64,000 nt of DNA, from positions 186,001-250,000 of the forward strand of contig VHIT02000033.1 of assembly GCA_009768925.2 (NCBI GenBank), written 5' to 3'. The position numbers and the translations under genes were made by a program. Shown here one piece after another: positions 19,407-29,899 of the stretch (the stretch's first letter is position 1; every line of letters begins with the position of its first letter). Origin of the DNA: Cryptosporidium bovis. Taxonomy: Eukaryota; Apicomplexa; Conoidasida; Eucoccidiorida; Cryptosporidiidae. The notes beneath the pieces were generated by a model, which was not told where the DNA came from, made no database searches, and saw nothing but the letters and a program-made list of their open reading frames with translations.

Positions 19407-19597
19407 TTACCTTCTCATAAAACGGGCAAGGTAAGGTGGTGGAGACTACAAATACCATATTTTTCTTTGTTGGATATACTTATATAGATAAATAAAGGAG
19501 TTATCTTCTAATCTCACCTTAGGTAGTAATTTCTTTTTATTTAGCAGTGCTGCTTCTTTCTTGTCCAAGTATCCCTTCGTTTTAAACGTGATGTAAT
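19407..19597 (-). CDS. Candidate 3' exons of a small spliced gene, unknown product
   Basis: Two minus-strand segments read as coding when joined. Exon 19518..19597 (entered at an AATAG acceptor) reads YITFKTKGYLDKKEAALL and then NKKKLLPK to a GTGAGA donor. A 72-nt intron (19446-19517) ends in TTTGTAG. Exon 19407..19445 reads SPPPYLARFMRR and stops. Phases agree on both sides of the 72-nt intron. The 5' exon(s) are unresolved. One option starts with ATGGAAAAAGAGCAAGCG, whose A is at about 19957, followed by a GTAATACC donor, with an exon beginning after a TTTTAG acceptor near 19863. The charged helical peptide is not one I recognise. It could be chance. Confidence 0.35.
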
Positions 19598-20121
19598 CTA
19601 TTTCCGTCAATCAACAGACATTTAAACTCTTGTTTGGATGGAGACGAGTGAACTGCGGTCAGGAATAAAACGTAATGTAGATGATGATAATCAAAGCACA
19701 AATTAACTATATTATGGTTATTTTAAAACACAGTTGATATTTATCTTCTACTTGCCTTTTCTATATACTCGAAAGTACCGCTCAAAAATTCCCTTTGAAA
19801 TCACTACAATAATGCTGCATCACAACGGCTCTCCCTCCTAAAGCTCATTTCCTAAAAGAATACTAAAACAAATATTAAGTCACACTAATATGTAACTTTT
19901 TCATAAAAAGATAATATTAACTGGTTAAAAAAGGTATTACCGCTTGCTCTTTTTCCATAAAACTGTCCTAAAGTTCCATTCTTCTCCTTAAAAGGCAAGA
20001 AAAATTTTACACCAAAATTCCAAACTACCCAAACATTTAAAAAGAAGCAAGTTAGAATTTCCCATGCTCAAATTATTCTACTTTTACTTTATTATTACAT
20101 GAACATGTGTAGACGCGACGT

Positions 20122-20127
20122 GGCGCC
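20122..20127. promoter_or_regulatory. GGCGCC (E2F-like) motif upstream of CDC14
   Basis: GGCGCC in CGTGGCGCCAGCACGTCACGG, a GC-rich island about 490 bp upstream of the CDC14 ATG and followed by TATATAAATAAA. It could also serve a minus-strand transcript on its other side. Confidence 0.45.
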
Positions 20128-20619
20128 AGCACGTCACGGTACCTATATAAATAAATTAGGACCTGACATGTCAAAAAAAAGATTGACATACAGTAAGTGA
20201 GTGTATTTACATGAACAGTTTTATAGATTAAATTAATCAACAGGTTCTAACAGTGAGGTGAGAAAAGCTAAATAGTACAAAGAACAAATAAAATAATAGA
20301 ATTATATAATAATATTACCAAGAAATACAATAAAAGTAGAATATATTTTTTAGATAAGTGAACCGTATTTCATACCGTGTTAGGCACTAATTTTGTTTTT
20401 TATTCCATCTGTAATTAAAGTATTGTTTAAAATCTTAACAGTACTTAAAACCTCACTTAAAAAAAGAATAAAAGAGAATCAGAAGGGAGAGCTTGTTACT
20501 TTTATTTTTTTTAGGAAAAAAACGAGCAATAAGGGAAATAAAGATAACACCATTATAAGTAATACTGACGACAATAAAGCAGAAAGTTGAGTTGCTGTTA
20601 TTAGTAGTATCAATATATA

Positions 20620-22056
20620 ATGCATTCTCGTAAAAAAATAAGTAATATAGTGCAGGGATCACCAATTACATTAATAGAAAATAAATTTTACTGGAGTTTA
20701 TGTATAAGTAACTTGCCAAGTTCTCAATATGAGAAAAAAGGTGGTAATATTATATATTTTTGCATAGATGACGAACTTGTTTATGAGCCATTCTTTCAGG
20801 ACTTCGGACCATTAAATTTAAGGTGTATATATAAGTACTGCAAGAAAGTTGATTCATTATTAAAAACAGTACAAGGAACCGGAGGTTATATAATGCAGTG
20901 TACAAACGCTTATGATATGAAAAAAAGGACAAATTCTGCCTTCTTGGCTTGTTGTTACTTAATGATAAGACAAGGAAAAACCCCTGGGGGATCTTTAACA
21001 TTGTTTAATTCCATACCTTTACTTTCCTTTAGAGATGCAACATATGGAACGTGTTCATATTCACTCAGTGTAGGTGACTGTCTTTTAGGCTTGTATTATG
21101 CAATGATATTAAAGTGGTTTCAGTACGATGAGTTTGATATAGAAGAGTATAGTAAATATGAAAAAATAGAGAATGGGGATATCTCTTGGATAGTACCAAA
21201 CAAATTTATAGCCTTTAGTGGTCCAAGTGGCACAAGTATAGATGAGGATGGTTATTTGTCTCTAACTCCCGAATTTTACGTTCCTATATTTAAAAAGTTA
21301 GGAGTATCAATGGTTATAAGATTAAACAAAAAACAATATGACAGTGATATCTTTAGAAATAGTGGAATTAAACACGAAGAATTATACTTTATTGATGGAT
21401 CATGCCCACCGAGGGAAATTCTTAACAGATTCTTAGAACTTACTGAAAAACAAAATGGAGTCATAGCCGTTCACTGCAAAGCGGGTCTCGGAAGAACGGG
21501 AACGCTTTTAGGATGTTATGCAATTAAAAATTACCATTTTACCGCAGCAGCTTGGATAGGCTGGAACAGAATCGCAAGACCTGGAAGCGTCTTGGGACCT
21601 CAGCAACAATTCCTACATGAAATTGAAGCAAATCTATTTGCAAGAGGATCAATACTTGCACCAGAAATGAGACTAGACTCGAAAATTCCACTTATTTCAA
21701 AGAAAGTTCAAGAAGCAATTCATAAACAATCAAAGATTAGGCAGATTCAATCAATAAACCTCCAAACAACAGCTCTCGTTAAAAATCCACAAATAAGCAA
21801 CTATTCTACCATCAATTCTGCTACCTTACGTCATAACTATCATCATAATTACCATCACCATATAAACAATAATAATGATGATAGAGATGGTAGCAGTCCA
21901 ACAAAAAGTGCCATCAATCCCTTTGACATATCACCTTTAGAACAGGAAGTCATTCAGATGATGTCAAATCTCAGTGCTGTGGATAATATTGCTTTAATTG
22001 GAGATGCTGGTCAGGGTGAGAGATTGGTTCAAGCCAAGAAGAATATCTTGAGGTAA
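20620..22056 (+). CDS. CDC14: CDC14-type dual-specificity phosphatase
   Basis: Cell-cycle phosphatase that reverses CDK phosphorylation in other eukaryotes. It has 478 aa. The N-terminal DSPn half (residues 10-150) contains YFCIDDELVYEPFFQDFGP and NSAFLACCYLMI. The catalytic half (about 185-345) contains the P-loop HCKAGLGRTG (H285, C286, R292) followed by GCYAIKNYHFTAAAWIGW and RPGSVLGPQQQFL, all CDC14 hallmarks. The nucleophile Cys and P-loop Arg are present. The tail has a short His/Asn-rich run (HNYHHNYHHHINNNN) and a C-terminal helix. Single exon. A 10-bp stem-loop lies 22 nt after the stop codon. Confidence 0.95.
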   Translation: MHSRKKISNIVQGSPITLIENKFYWSLCISNLPSSQYEKKGGNIIYFCIDDELVYEPFFQDFGPLNLRCIYKYCKKVDSLLKTVQGTGGYIMQCTNAYDMKKRTNSAFLACCYLMIRQGKTPGGSLTLFNSIPLLSFRDATYGTCSYSLSVGDCLLGLYYAMILKWFQYDEFDIEEYSKYEKIENGDISWIVPNKFIAFSGPSGTSIDEDGYLSLTPEFYVPIFKKLGVSMVIRLNKKQYDSDIFRNSGIKHEELYFIDGSCPPREILNRFLELTEKQNGVIAVHCKAGLGRTGTLLGCYAIKNYHFTAAAWIGWNRIARPGSVLGPQQQFLHEIEANLFARGSILAPEMRLDSKIPLISKKVQEAIHKQSKIRQIQSINLQTTALVKNPQISNYSTINSATLRHNYHHNYHHHINNNNDDRDGSSPTKSAINPFDISPLEQEVIQMMSNLSAVDNIALIGDAGQGERLVQAKKNILR

Positions 22057-22364
22057 TCATTTATATTTAATTAAGTTAGTATTAATATTGATTTATTGGT
22101 ATTAATACTAATATAAAACTCACAACGGTTCCCAAATATGCTCATTTTTTACGATACTTGATGTCACACTTTTATTCTTGAATGTTTTATTTCCTTTAAA
22201 AACTTTTTTCCCTAATTAACATTAAATACCGATAATTGTTATAATAAGATCCATTATAATTATTATTAAATTAAATTAAAGCAGTGTCCATATTTAAAAG
22301 AACAGTTATTTATTGACTATCTTTCCTCTACCTTACCATTAAGTTTAAATTGTTACTTGTTTTT
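22057..22364. other. Convergent gap with two stem-loops
   Basis: A 308-bp gap between the 3' ends of CDC14 and the RRM gene. A hairpin at 22078-22109 (AGTATTAATA/TATTAATACT, 12-nt loop) follows the CDC14 stop. A second at 22239-22259 (TTATAAT/ATTATAA, 7-nt loop) lies on the RRM gene's 3' side. No gene is seen. Confidence 0.5.
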
Positions 22365-23603
22365 TTACATAAATTTGTCTACAGGGTAATTGCTTTGATT
22401 TCTATCTCTCTCTCTCTTTATACCAATTTCCTCCTGACTATTACTAGGTATCGATGAGTAAAGAGCAGCAGCAGTAGCACTTGAATAAATTCCATATGGA
22501 GCACTAGTTGCAGAGTATGGAACTAAATAAGGAGCAAAACATGTATTTGGTGAGTAGTAGCACTGGTTGACATATGGATAAACTTCAATTTGATGCTGAT
22601 TTCTAATATTATCGGAAGTAATATTTGAATTCTGAACCTCAGGTGGCTGCAATTGTGAAATAGAACCATAATAGTCGTAAAAATAACCATGTGGAGTTGG
22701 GAAAGATTGATAATTATTATTTCCGTGATATCCGCTTGATCCCGCTTCAGATCTCTTACTAGAAGCATTATTGTTATTTGCATTGTCTTTCTGTTTTAAT
22801 GCCAAAGAGACAAATGTTACTTTGCCATCCACTATTCTCTCGGGATGTTGAAGTACTTTCATCATATCGCCAAGATTGTTGAATGTTATGAAGCCATATC
22901 TCCTTGATTTACCTGTATGGTGATCTCGCATTACAAAACATTCCTCAATATCCTCAAACTCAGAAAATGCTTTTCTCAGGCTTTCACTAGTTGTGTTCTC
23001 TGATAAATTCCTAATAAATAACTTCTTTTTAAATATATTCGAAGACATTTGGTTATTTGAATCTATCATCTTTGAACAATCCATAGGACCTGATGTGAAT
23101 TCAGAAAATGGATCAGCCGCTAATTTTACCAGTAGTTGTCTTCCATTTAATACCAAGTTCTCATTAAACAACTTCTTTATCGAATCACTGCTCTTGTAAG
23201 TAACGAAACCATACCCCCTTGATCTTCCATTTTTTTCTCTTATTATAGTGGAATCCTCTATTTCACCAAACTTTTCAAATAAACTCAAAAACACCCTATC
23301 AGTGGTCTGAAACGATATATTTCTCACCATTACTCTTCTACTCACTGGACTCCTCTCAACTATTAATTTACAGGCAGCTCCTACATCTCCAAAAATATAT
23401 GCTGACTTACTTAGTATATCAACCAATTGCTCCTTTGATAAAAGCGAAACAACATTTCTATATTCAACTATCTCATCATCCTCAAAATCCTTATCTCCAG
23501 TCAAGAAATCAATAGTGTTTATCGACAACTTCTTTATATCTCCACCCTTCTGAACCGTGCCTGCACTCTCTCTTAAGCTTCTTTTCTCATCTAATTTTTT
23601 CAT
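22365..23603 (-). CDS. Two-RRM RNA-binding protein, UBP1-associated protein 2-like
   Basis: 412 aa. An N-terminal helix, LLSKEQLVDILSKSAYIFGD (residues 54-73), resembles the stretch before the RRMs in plant UBA2 proteins. RRM1 (90-165) has RNP2 VMVRNI and RNP1 RGYGFVTY. RRM2 (194-270) has RNP2 LFIRNL and RNP1 RRYGFITF. All key aromatic positions are kept. The C-terminal 140 residues are Asn/Ser/Tyr-rich low complexity with no domain. It probably binds pre-mRNA or mRNA; the target is unknown. Other hnRNP A/CELF-like assignments are possible. Single exon. A GGCGCC lies about 215 bp upstream. Confidence 0.87.
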   Translation of the reverse strand: MKKLDEKRSLRESAGTVQKGGDIKKLSINTIDFLTGDKDFEDDEIVEYRNVVSLLSKEQLVDILSKSAYIFGDVGAACKLIVERSPVSRRVMVRNISFQTTDRVFLSLFEKFGEIEDSTIIREKNGRSRGYGFVTYKSSDSIKKLFNENLVLNGRQLLVKLAADPFSEFTSGPMDCSKMIDSNNQMSSNIFKKKLFIRNLSENTTSESLRKAFSEFEDIEECFVMRDHHTGKSRRYGFITFNNLGDMMKVLQHPERIVDGKVTFVSLALKQKDNANNNNASSKRSEAGSSGYHGNNNYQSFPTPHGYFYDYYGSISQLQPPEVQNSNITSDNIRNQHQIEVYPYVNQCYYSPNTCFAPYLVPYSATSAPYGIYSSATAAALYSSIPSNSQEEIGIKRERDRNQSNYPVDKFM

Positions 23604-24657
23604 CTCTTCTATCTCTACTTCCTCCTATTTCAAAATTAGATACACATCTGATAACTTTCTTATGATTTTGTTATTACTGCATCACCAAAGAAAAAAAAGA
23701 AGCTAATTCTCGCTCTTTCTTCTCCAACCTTATCTTCCTCCTTTTTTTCTATTCGTATTTAGACCAAATGTCGGTTTCGTTTAAAAATATGTCTGTTTAT
23801 TTATTACATTCACTTAGGCGCCAAGTTGCTTAGCCTTTAATTATTTACCCTTTTACGGGGACTATTTGCATGAGTTTATTAAAATCGGTAGATAATAATA
23901 AATATTATACTTTTTATGCCACTGTAATTCTGTTTTATGTCTTTTTATTAATTTTTTCTACTATTTATTTTTTCACCTTATATATTCCGGTTACTTGTAT
24001 ACTAATAATAAATAAATAAAAAATAATAGCTTATTTATTAATATGTATTAATTAATTAATTAATTAATATATTATTTCAATTAATAAATACTTATGTATA
24101 CATATAAATATACAAGTGCGTATATTTTATTTAATAGGTATTTACTATATGATATTTTTTTCTATATTTATTTGCCGATATTCACTTACCTACATACCTA
24201 CTAAATACTAGATTTTTTCTTATATATTTATCAAAATTTCCCCCTCGGTTTTTGTTTTATATTTTAGACATTATACCAAGACATATATTTAAAATGCCTA
24301 GCACGCTTGCTTATTTCCTACCACCCTTCTCATTACTTTTATTTATTCGAAAGGTATTGAAATAGTGGTATAGAAGGAAAATAAAATAACAAACAGAAAA
24401 CTATGTTTTATGTCTTTATTTAATTTCAATACTTGAAGGACAAAATTGCATGTGGAAAAGTAAGCATTTGAATGTGGTTACATTGCATGCATGCGATTGA
24501 AAAGTATGATTACCACACTAGGAGAAATCAGACAACTCTTTTTGTACATATAAAGGGAAAACAAATATTAAATTATAAGAAAACTACAGATATGTTAACT
24601 AGTGTTGAAATTCACTTACGTCAATGTAAATGTGGGTGGTCAAGATTGACAAAATGC
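23604..24657. other. Intergenic gap with (TAAT)n tract, GGCGCC and TGCATGCATGC
   Basis: About 1.05 kb between the RRM gene start and the 3' end of the next minus-strand gene. GGCGCC lies at 23817-23822. A TTAATTAATTAATTAATTAA tract lies at about 24048-24068 within very AT-rich DNA. TGCATGCATGC lies at 24484-24494. No supported gene. Confidence 0.5.
23817..23822. promoter_or_regulatory. GGCGCC (E2F-like) motif upstream of the RRM gene
   Basis: GGCGCC in TTAGGCGCCAAG, about 215 bp upstream of the RRM gene start. Confidence 0.45.
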
Positions 24658-27600
24658 CTATTCAATTATAAATCCTATTCTGTGAATGTTGTCAAAATCC
24701 ATCTCAAAGCAAAGACCTCTGAGGTGATTATATTTGTCTTGTCTGTACTCTGTCATTTTTGATACAATTTCATTTTCATTGTTATATTCCAAGTATTTTC
24801 TACCTGAATGATCACTAGCAAACGTGTACACTATATTGTCATTGTTGTTAAGACCGAAAACTAAACTCCTGAATACGGTTGGTTCCGTTCCCTGTATATA
24901 CTCATATTTAGTTATTGTCCCTATTTGAAACATTCCTGTCCAGGAATCCTCCAATGTAACCCTTTGATTCTCGAATTGTCCATGACAGGCTATTTTCATT
25001 CCAACTACTATACCATCCGGGGATGGCGAACTTAAATACAACATTATTGTTGCAATTCTGTGATTTTTAGGACAAAATATTGAAGTTTGTTTCGAGTCTT
25101 CTTTGTGTACACCAACCATTTTTCTACAATGTGAAACAAATACATTTTTATCATGCGATATAAAACCACCATACAATTCATTCAATGTCAAAGTTTTTAC
25201 ACTATCCAAGTTTATCTTTGAATCTACTCTTGGAATTCCTCTTACTGTTCTGCTCTCAATTGGCTCGGAGGCATAGTGTCTTTCAAGTTTTTCTGTTTTC
25301 TTAGTCCCTTCTATTACAGTTTCTATTTCCATAGCAGGTTCTATTTTTTCCCATATAATGCTATTGCTCTCTTTCGGTATGCCAATACCTTTTATTTTAC
25401 CAGTCTCACTGTCTATGCTAAAACAAATAGTAGTTAACATTTTATCACCGTTTATTTCAGAGGACCAATATAAACTTGAACCAGTTCCTTCAAACTCCAT
25501 TAATTTTGATCTGAATTTACTGATTACTTCTCCATTTATGGTTGAGAATGAAAAGAAACCGAAAATGTTAGATTTTTTACTGAATCCAAGGTCAATTTCC
25601 TCAACTTTACTTGTTTTCAGGTTGACAACCTCCTTATATTTTCCATCACATTTTCCAACTTTAAATGATTTGTCTGAATTTAGTTTATCGCATTTACCTT
25701 CTATACCAACAACTTCCATTAAATCATCAGAAAAGTACATCACTAACTCACTAATTGTCGATAAACCGCATGAAAAACCAAAATTTAGATAATTGTTGTT
25801 CTCATTTTCAAATACTCCTACCCAATTATCACTGCATACTGAATTAACATCTTTAATTAAATGAACTCCTATATTAGTTATAAATCTAGAACTTTCTATT
25901 GGAGAAATATTTGAACGATAATTTGGTCTTTCTTTGTCAAACGGAAATTGTGTTGGTGGTAATATATAGTCAGATTCCCAATACAATCCTTGTGACTTAA
26001 AATAGGCACCAAAACCAGTAACCTCTTTGGATTTTTCACCAAATTCAAAACATATCATAGACAAAGAGTCTCCTATATATTTCCTTGTATATAACGTTTT
26101 TATCTCCTCTTTATTCACATCTTTCGGGTATTTGTTTATTCTTCCGTCATTTATATGTAAATCAAGTCCTTGAAGACCGGTTTTTTTAAAATCAAATGAG
26201 ACATCTATTTCTGTTAAATTTTCCATGGGCAAATCCTCTTGATAAGCCTTTATTTCGATAGGTACTCTGTCGAATGAATCTAAATCTATCTCATGTGATG
26301 TATAACCAACCAATGCAATACCATTAGAATCACATATTATCAAAAAAGCTGTTATTCTCGATTCGCCGTTAATTTCACTTTTTATTGGAATAAATTTAGT
26401 AAATTTACTCCCATCGGGACATGAAATTGTGAATGTTTCTCTTATTTCTGTGGATAAAGGTGCCCTTACCATTTGACATTGTGGGAATGTTATTTGATTT
26501 ACAAATATTTTACCAAAAGATTTTATTGGGTTTCCACCTTTCAGTTCCTCACGTTTTGGTGATGAACCTAAACCAATGTTTAGTATTCCTTCTTTATTTA
26601 ATTTTGTTGATTCTCTTATTAATCTTGTTTGTATTAGTGCACAAAATGTATCAAATGGGCCATCATTCACTTCACCTGTTTTAATCCTCTTTTTTCTCTG
26701 AAATACTTTATCCTCCGAAATATACTTATAGAACAAGCTATTTTCACCATTATTTTTATATTTTACATACGTCTCAAGTTTTGCCAAAAACTTATCATTT
26801 GAATTTCTTGGAATACCAGACTTTACAGATGTAATAAAATAGGGTGGACTTAAACTTAATAGATTTTCAACCAAACTTACATATTTAAATTCAATTAAAT
26901 CTTGTGATGTGCCTATTATCGCTCCTGAATAACCATCTGAACACAGAAGACCAATTATTCCCATTAATCTTGTTTTTTTATTTGAGGAAGCATATATGTG
27001 TGTAATAATGTTTCCTTTTGGGCAGCTAAAAGCAAAGTTTCCCATATGCTCTGTTTTCTCGCTTTTTTTAATATTTCTCTCAATTATCCAACGATTTTTA
27101 CACTCTTCTGGAGCATCTACACCTAATCTAGATGCAAATACAACATCACCAAAAGCAATATAACCCAAACCCAATGCTCTGTAGTCTGGTGGATAAAGTA
27201 TATTTGGTCTTATTAACGAACCACTGATTGAATCCCTCTTGTCAGTTTTCACCTGCTTTTCCACTATTGAAATACCTCTGAATCTTATTTTATTTGTATT
27301 TGTATCTATTGCAAAACACATACCCTTAAAGGACCCATTTTTTTCGTAATTCCAACCCACTCTTTCATTTGATACTATCACTTTTTTTTGCTTAACATCT
27401 ACCGTTTTGTGACTAAATTCTTCATTACCATTTCTAAATATCTTCAAAGATACAGGAAGAAAATCATCTGATAAATTTGAACCACTGAAGCCTATTTCAA
27501 ATCCAAGGCTCTCTGACTCGTTTACGTGCTCCATTATTCTTACACCTCGCTTTAATGGCGTTTTTTCACCTATTATAACCTCACCATTTCCACATCCAAT

Positions 27601-29574
27601 CTCAAATCCTCTTATTATGTCCTCAGTTGTATATGAAAACATATTTAAGCTTTTTAAAAAATATCCAGGTTTGCACGTTATTAAATAGTAATCAATCTCT
27701 TCATTATCATTTTCTTTTCTTCCAAAGTCACAAACAGACTTTAATATACTTTTCCCTTGATATACATCTATAGTCTCACTCGAAATAAATTCAATAACAG
27801 GCAATTCTGCTCTTTTTTTATGTTTTTTCAGATAGTACTGTGGGGTATTATCCAAATTATCATTTTCTAATGATTTATATAAATTGGGAGAGAAAACCCC
27901 CTCCAAATCTGAATAATGTGTTTGAACGCCTCCTTGTGAGAACGGAAGCACATAGAGTCTATTGGTAAAGAATGCACCAAATCCAAGCAGGTTGCCTTCA
28001 TTAGATATTTCTGCACATATATATTTCAAATTTTCACCAGAAAATGTTCTTTTAAAACTTGGTGCCTTTTCTTGAATGAAGATGGTACTCATGCCATCAA
28101 TCACAACCTCCAAGTAAGATACAAACCCTAAATCCATTCTGCTCATATTCTTTTCGTCAATTCCAATAGTAATTTGTGATATTTTACCAGTTCTTGATAT
28201 TGTTATCACCGACGGAGAAGAATCTAACGGGTTATTTGAATTTGCCATCTTTTTGCCGAGAAATAAAGAACTTTTTGAGATAAGCTCTTTAAATTCGATT
28301 GAAATAGGTCGTTTTTTTAGATTATATCTAACCTCAATATAGTTAAAAAATAGTTCATTTTCACTGTTTGGAAGCTTAAATAGGAAGAAATTACTCTTAA
28401 AACGTCCCGATTCCCTTCCAAATAACATTTGGCACTCTGGCCATAATTTTGGTAATACTAATACCTTGTTGGCCTCAACACCCACACTAGAATAGTAATA
28501 TTCTCCTTCATTTGAACTAACTGCTTGTGGAATGCCATTAACAGGACCAACATTAACAGAAATCATAGCTAATTTGCTTATGAATGTTTCTTTTTTGCTC
28601 ATACTTAAACCTATACATCCTCCTGTAATAAAGCTCCCACTCCATTCCTTATGAGACTTTAAATTTAGATTATTTATTGGAACACTTACAGATTTGTTTT
28701 CTGTTTCACCCCTTTTGTTTTCATGATTGTAGTTTACCCCTAGTGTTCCATCAGATCCGGAAATAACCAACTCTGATAGATATTCTCTACCTGTTATTGA
28801 CCGAATAAAATAACCTGTTACTTTATTTATCCACATTTTTTTCATTTCTGGAACTGATAACACCATGCCGAATCTAGCTAGTGTCCCTATGTTAATAAAA
28901 CTTTTGTTATCATCACAACCAAATCCCAATCCTGTAATTGCTGTTTCTATATGTTGTAATTCTGGATTATTTTTAATATTTTTTTTCTTAGGTTTGTATT
29001 TGTATTCCTTGTACTCAATTCTAACATAACTTATTGACGTTCCTAATGGACATTTAAAACTAATTAACTTGCTACTTCTCATTTTTTCCGTCTCCAAGAG
29101 ATGCCCCACACATTCATCATCAACTCTACCCTCCATTGTGAACATCGATTTTGACTTATAGACATTTTCAACAAATTTATCTGGTATTTGATAGTTTGAG
29201 GTTGATTTAGGAAATATTTTTCTATTGACTGAGTAGGGAGTCTTGACATATAATTTACTCAACTTGGAATTAAATTGAAGATTTGCAATTTCATTACCCA
29301 AATTTATACCTTTAATATTACTTTCATCACTCTCTATTTTGTCCTCATTTATTGTTATTGAGCTTGGAAGAGTACTGCCTGATTTTGACCTGTCATTTCC
29401 GTAATTCTTTAAACCATTTTTCTTCTCTCCGGAACTACCTGAACTCGAGTTGTACAGTGGATTTGATCTTATTTCGTTTACAACAGTACAATTTATAGAT
29501 ACATTTCCAATTAAACCAAATATTGTTATACCTAGTATTGGAAAAATCAAAATAAGTACTCTCTTTGTATTCAT
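24658..29574 (-). CDS. Giant secreted protein of about seven ~220-aa modules, function unknown
   Basis: 1638 aa in one exon with an N-terminal signal peptide (VLILIFPILGITIFGLIG) and no other clear membrane segment, so probably secreted. I do not recognise a family. The body is a tandem series of similar modules. Each has a core like F.[CK]P.G..I..I followed about 30 residues later by GI....C..[DN]G, and often ends with a CF.[IF]D...I.G.G.Y segment. Cores fall near residues 171, 396, 635, 846, 1048, 1268 and 1498, a spacing of 200-240. Examples are FAFSCPKGNIITHIY with LMGIIGLLCSDG, and FTISCPDGSKFTKFI with ITAFLIICDSNG. Copy 2 has lost the CP. The pattern faintly recalls beta-prism (VMO-I-like) repeats, a guess only. 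Divergent from another secreted modular gene. Confidence 0.85.
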   Translation of the reverse strand: MNTKRVLILIFPILGITIFGLIGNVSINCTVVNEIRSNPLYNSSSGSSGEKKNGLKNYGNDRSKSGSTLPSSITINEDKIESDESNIKGINLGNEIANLQFNSKLSKLYVKTPYSVNRKIFPKSTSNYQIPDKFVENVYKSKSMFTMEGRVDDECVGHLLETEKMRSSKLISFKCPLGTSISYVRIEYKEYKYKPKKKNIKNNPELQHIETAITGLGFGCDDNKSFINIGTLARFGMVLSVPEMKKMWINKVTGYFIRSITGREYLSELVISGSDGTLGVNYNHENKRGETENKSVSVPINNLNLKSHKEWSGSFITGGCIGLSMSKKETFISKLAMISVNVGPVNGIPQAVSSNEGEYYYSSVGVEANKVLVLPKLWPECQMLFGRESGRFKSNFFLFKLPNSENELFFNYIEVRYNLKKRPISIEFKELISKSSLFLGKKMANSNNPLDSSPSVITISRTGKISQITIGIDEKNMSRMDLGFVSYLEVVIDGMSTIFIQEKAPSFKRTFSGENLKYICAEISNEGNLLGFGAFFTNRLYVLPFSQGGVQTHYSDLEGVFSPNLYKSLENDNLDNTPQYYLKKHKKRAELPVIEFISSETIDVYQGKSILKSVCDFGRKENDNEEIDYYLITCKPGYFLKSLNMFSYTTEDIIRGFEIGCGNGEVIIGEKTPLKRGVRIMEHVNESESLGFEIGFSGSNLSDDFLPVSLKIFRNGNEEFSHKTVDVKQKKVIVSNERVGWNYEKNGSFKGMCFAIDTNTNKIRFRGISIVEKQVKTDKRDSISGSLIRPNILYPPDYRALGLGYIAFGDVVFASRLGVDAPEECKNRWIIERNIKKSEKTEHMGNFAFSCPKGNIITHIYASSNKKTRLMGIIGLLCSDGYSGAIIGTSQDLIEFKYVSLVENLLSLSPPYFITSVKSGIPRNSNDKFLAKLETYVKYKNNGENSLFYKYISEDKVFQRKKRIKTGEVNDGPFDTFCALIQTRLIRESTKLNKEGILNIGLGSSPKREELKGGNPIKSFGKIFVNQITFPQCQMVRAPLSTEIRETFTISCPDGSKFTKFIPIKSEINGESRITAFLIICDSNGIALVGYTSHEIDLDSFDRVPIEIKAYQEDLPMENLTEIDVSFDFKKTGLQGLDLHINDGRINKYPKDVNKEEIKTLYTRKYIGDSLSMICFEFGEKSKEVTGFGAYFKSQGLYWESDYILPPTQFPFDKERPNYRSNISPIESSRFITNIGVHLIKDVNSVCSDNWVGVFENENNNYLNFGFSCGLSTISELVMYFSDDLMEVVGIEGKCDKLNSDKSFKVGKCDGKYKEVVNLKTSKVEEIDLGFSKKSNIFGFFSFSTINGEVISKFRSKLMEFEGTGSSLYWSSEINGDKMLTTICFSIDSETGKIKGIGIPKESNSIIWEKIEPAMEIETVIEGTKKTEKLERHYASEPIESRTVRGIPRVDSKINLDSVKTLTLNELYGGFISHDKNVFVSHCRKMVGVHKEDSKQTSIFCPKNHRIATIMLYLSSPSPDGIVVGMKIACHGQFENQRVTLEDSWTGMFQIGTITKYEYIQGTEPTVFRSLVFGLNNNDNIVYTFASDHSGRKYLEYNNENEIVSKMTEYRQDKYNHLRGLCFEMDFDNIHRIGFIIE

Positions 29575-29899
29575 TGGAATCCGTGCTTATTACCCCTTCA
29601 GATTAATCGCTCTTAACAGGCTTCCTTTTTTCCATTATATAACATGCCTTTTACGTACCATGAAAAAATTAAATTTGAGATCGTAAACTTTACCCGCCAT
29701 TTCATTCATTATTTTCAAAGTTGAATATTTCTGTCAAATTGACTAAATGCTTTTCATCCTCTGAACTGTTTTTTTCGTTAGTCAGGGAAAATTAATTGAA
29801 AGGTAGAATCTTCTATTAATTGTGGTTGTTGTTGGACGTTTCAAATTATCGGAGCTTAATTTGAGGGTGCAAAATTTAACGTGGGGAAGTCATATCTTG

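Larger units (their letters stand above)
19334..20619. other. Long gap holding GGCGCC and a candidate small spliced gene
   Basis: About 1.3 kb between eL6 and CDC14, long for this window. It contains the candidate minus-strand exons at 19407-19597, a GGCGCC at 20122-20127 beside a TATATAAATAAA run, and a 65-codon plus-strand ORF at 20393-20590 upstream of CDC14 with no recognisable product. Confidence 0.45.

Noticed and set aside
24040-24070. TAAT tandem tract as a possible mobile-element end
   Set aside because: It is simple-sequence DNA with no flanking repeats or coding remnants; no transposon or virus-like element was seen anywhere in the window.
24472-24762. Plus-strand 96-codon ORF at the 3' end of the giant secreted gene
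   Set aside because: It overlaps the coding strand of the giant gene and has no protein-like features.
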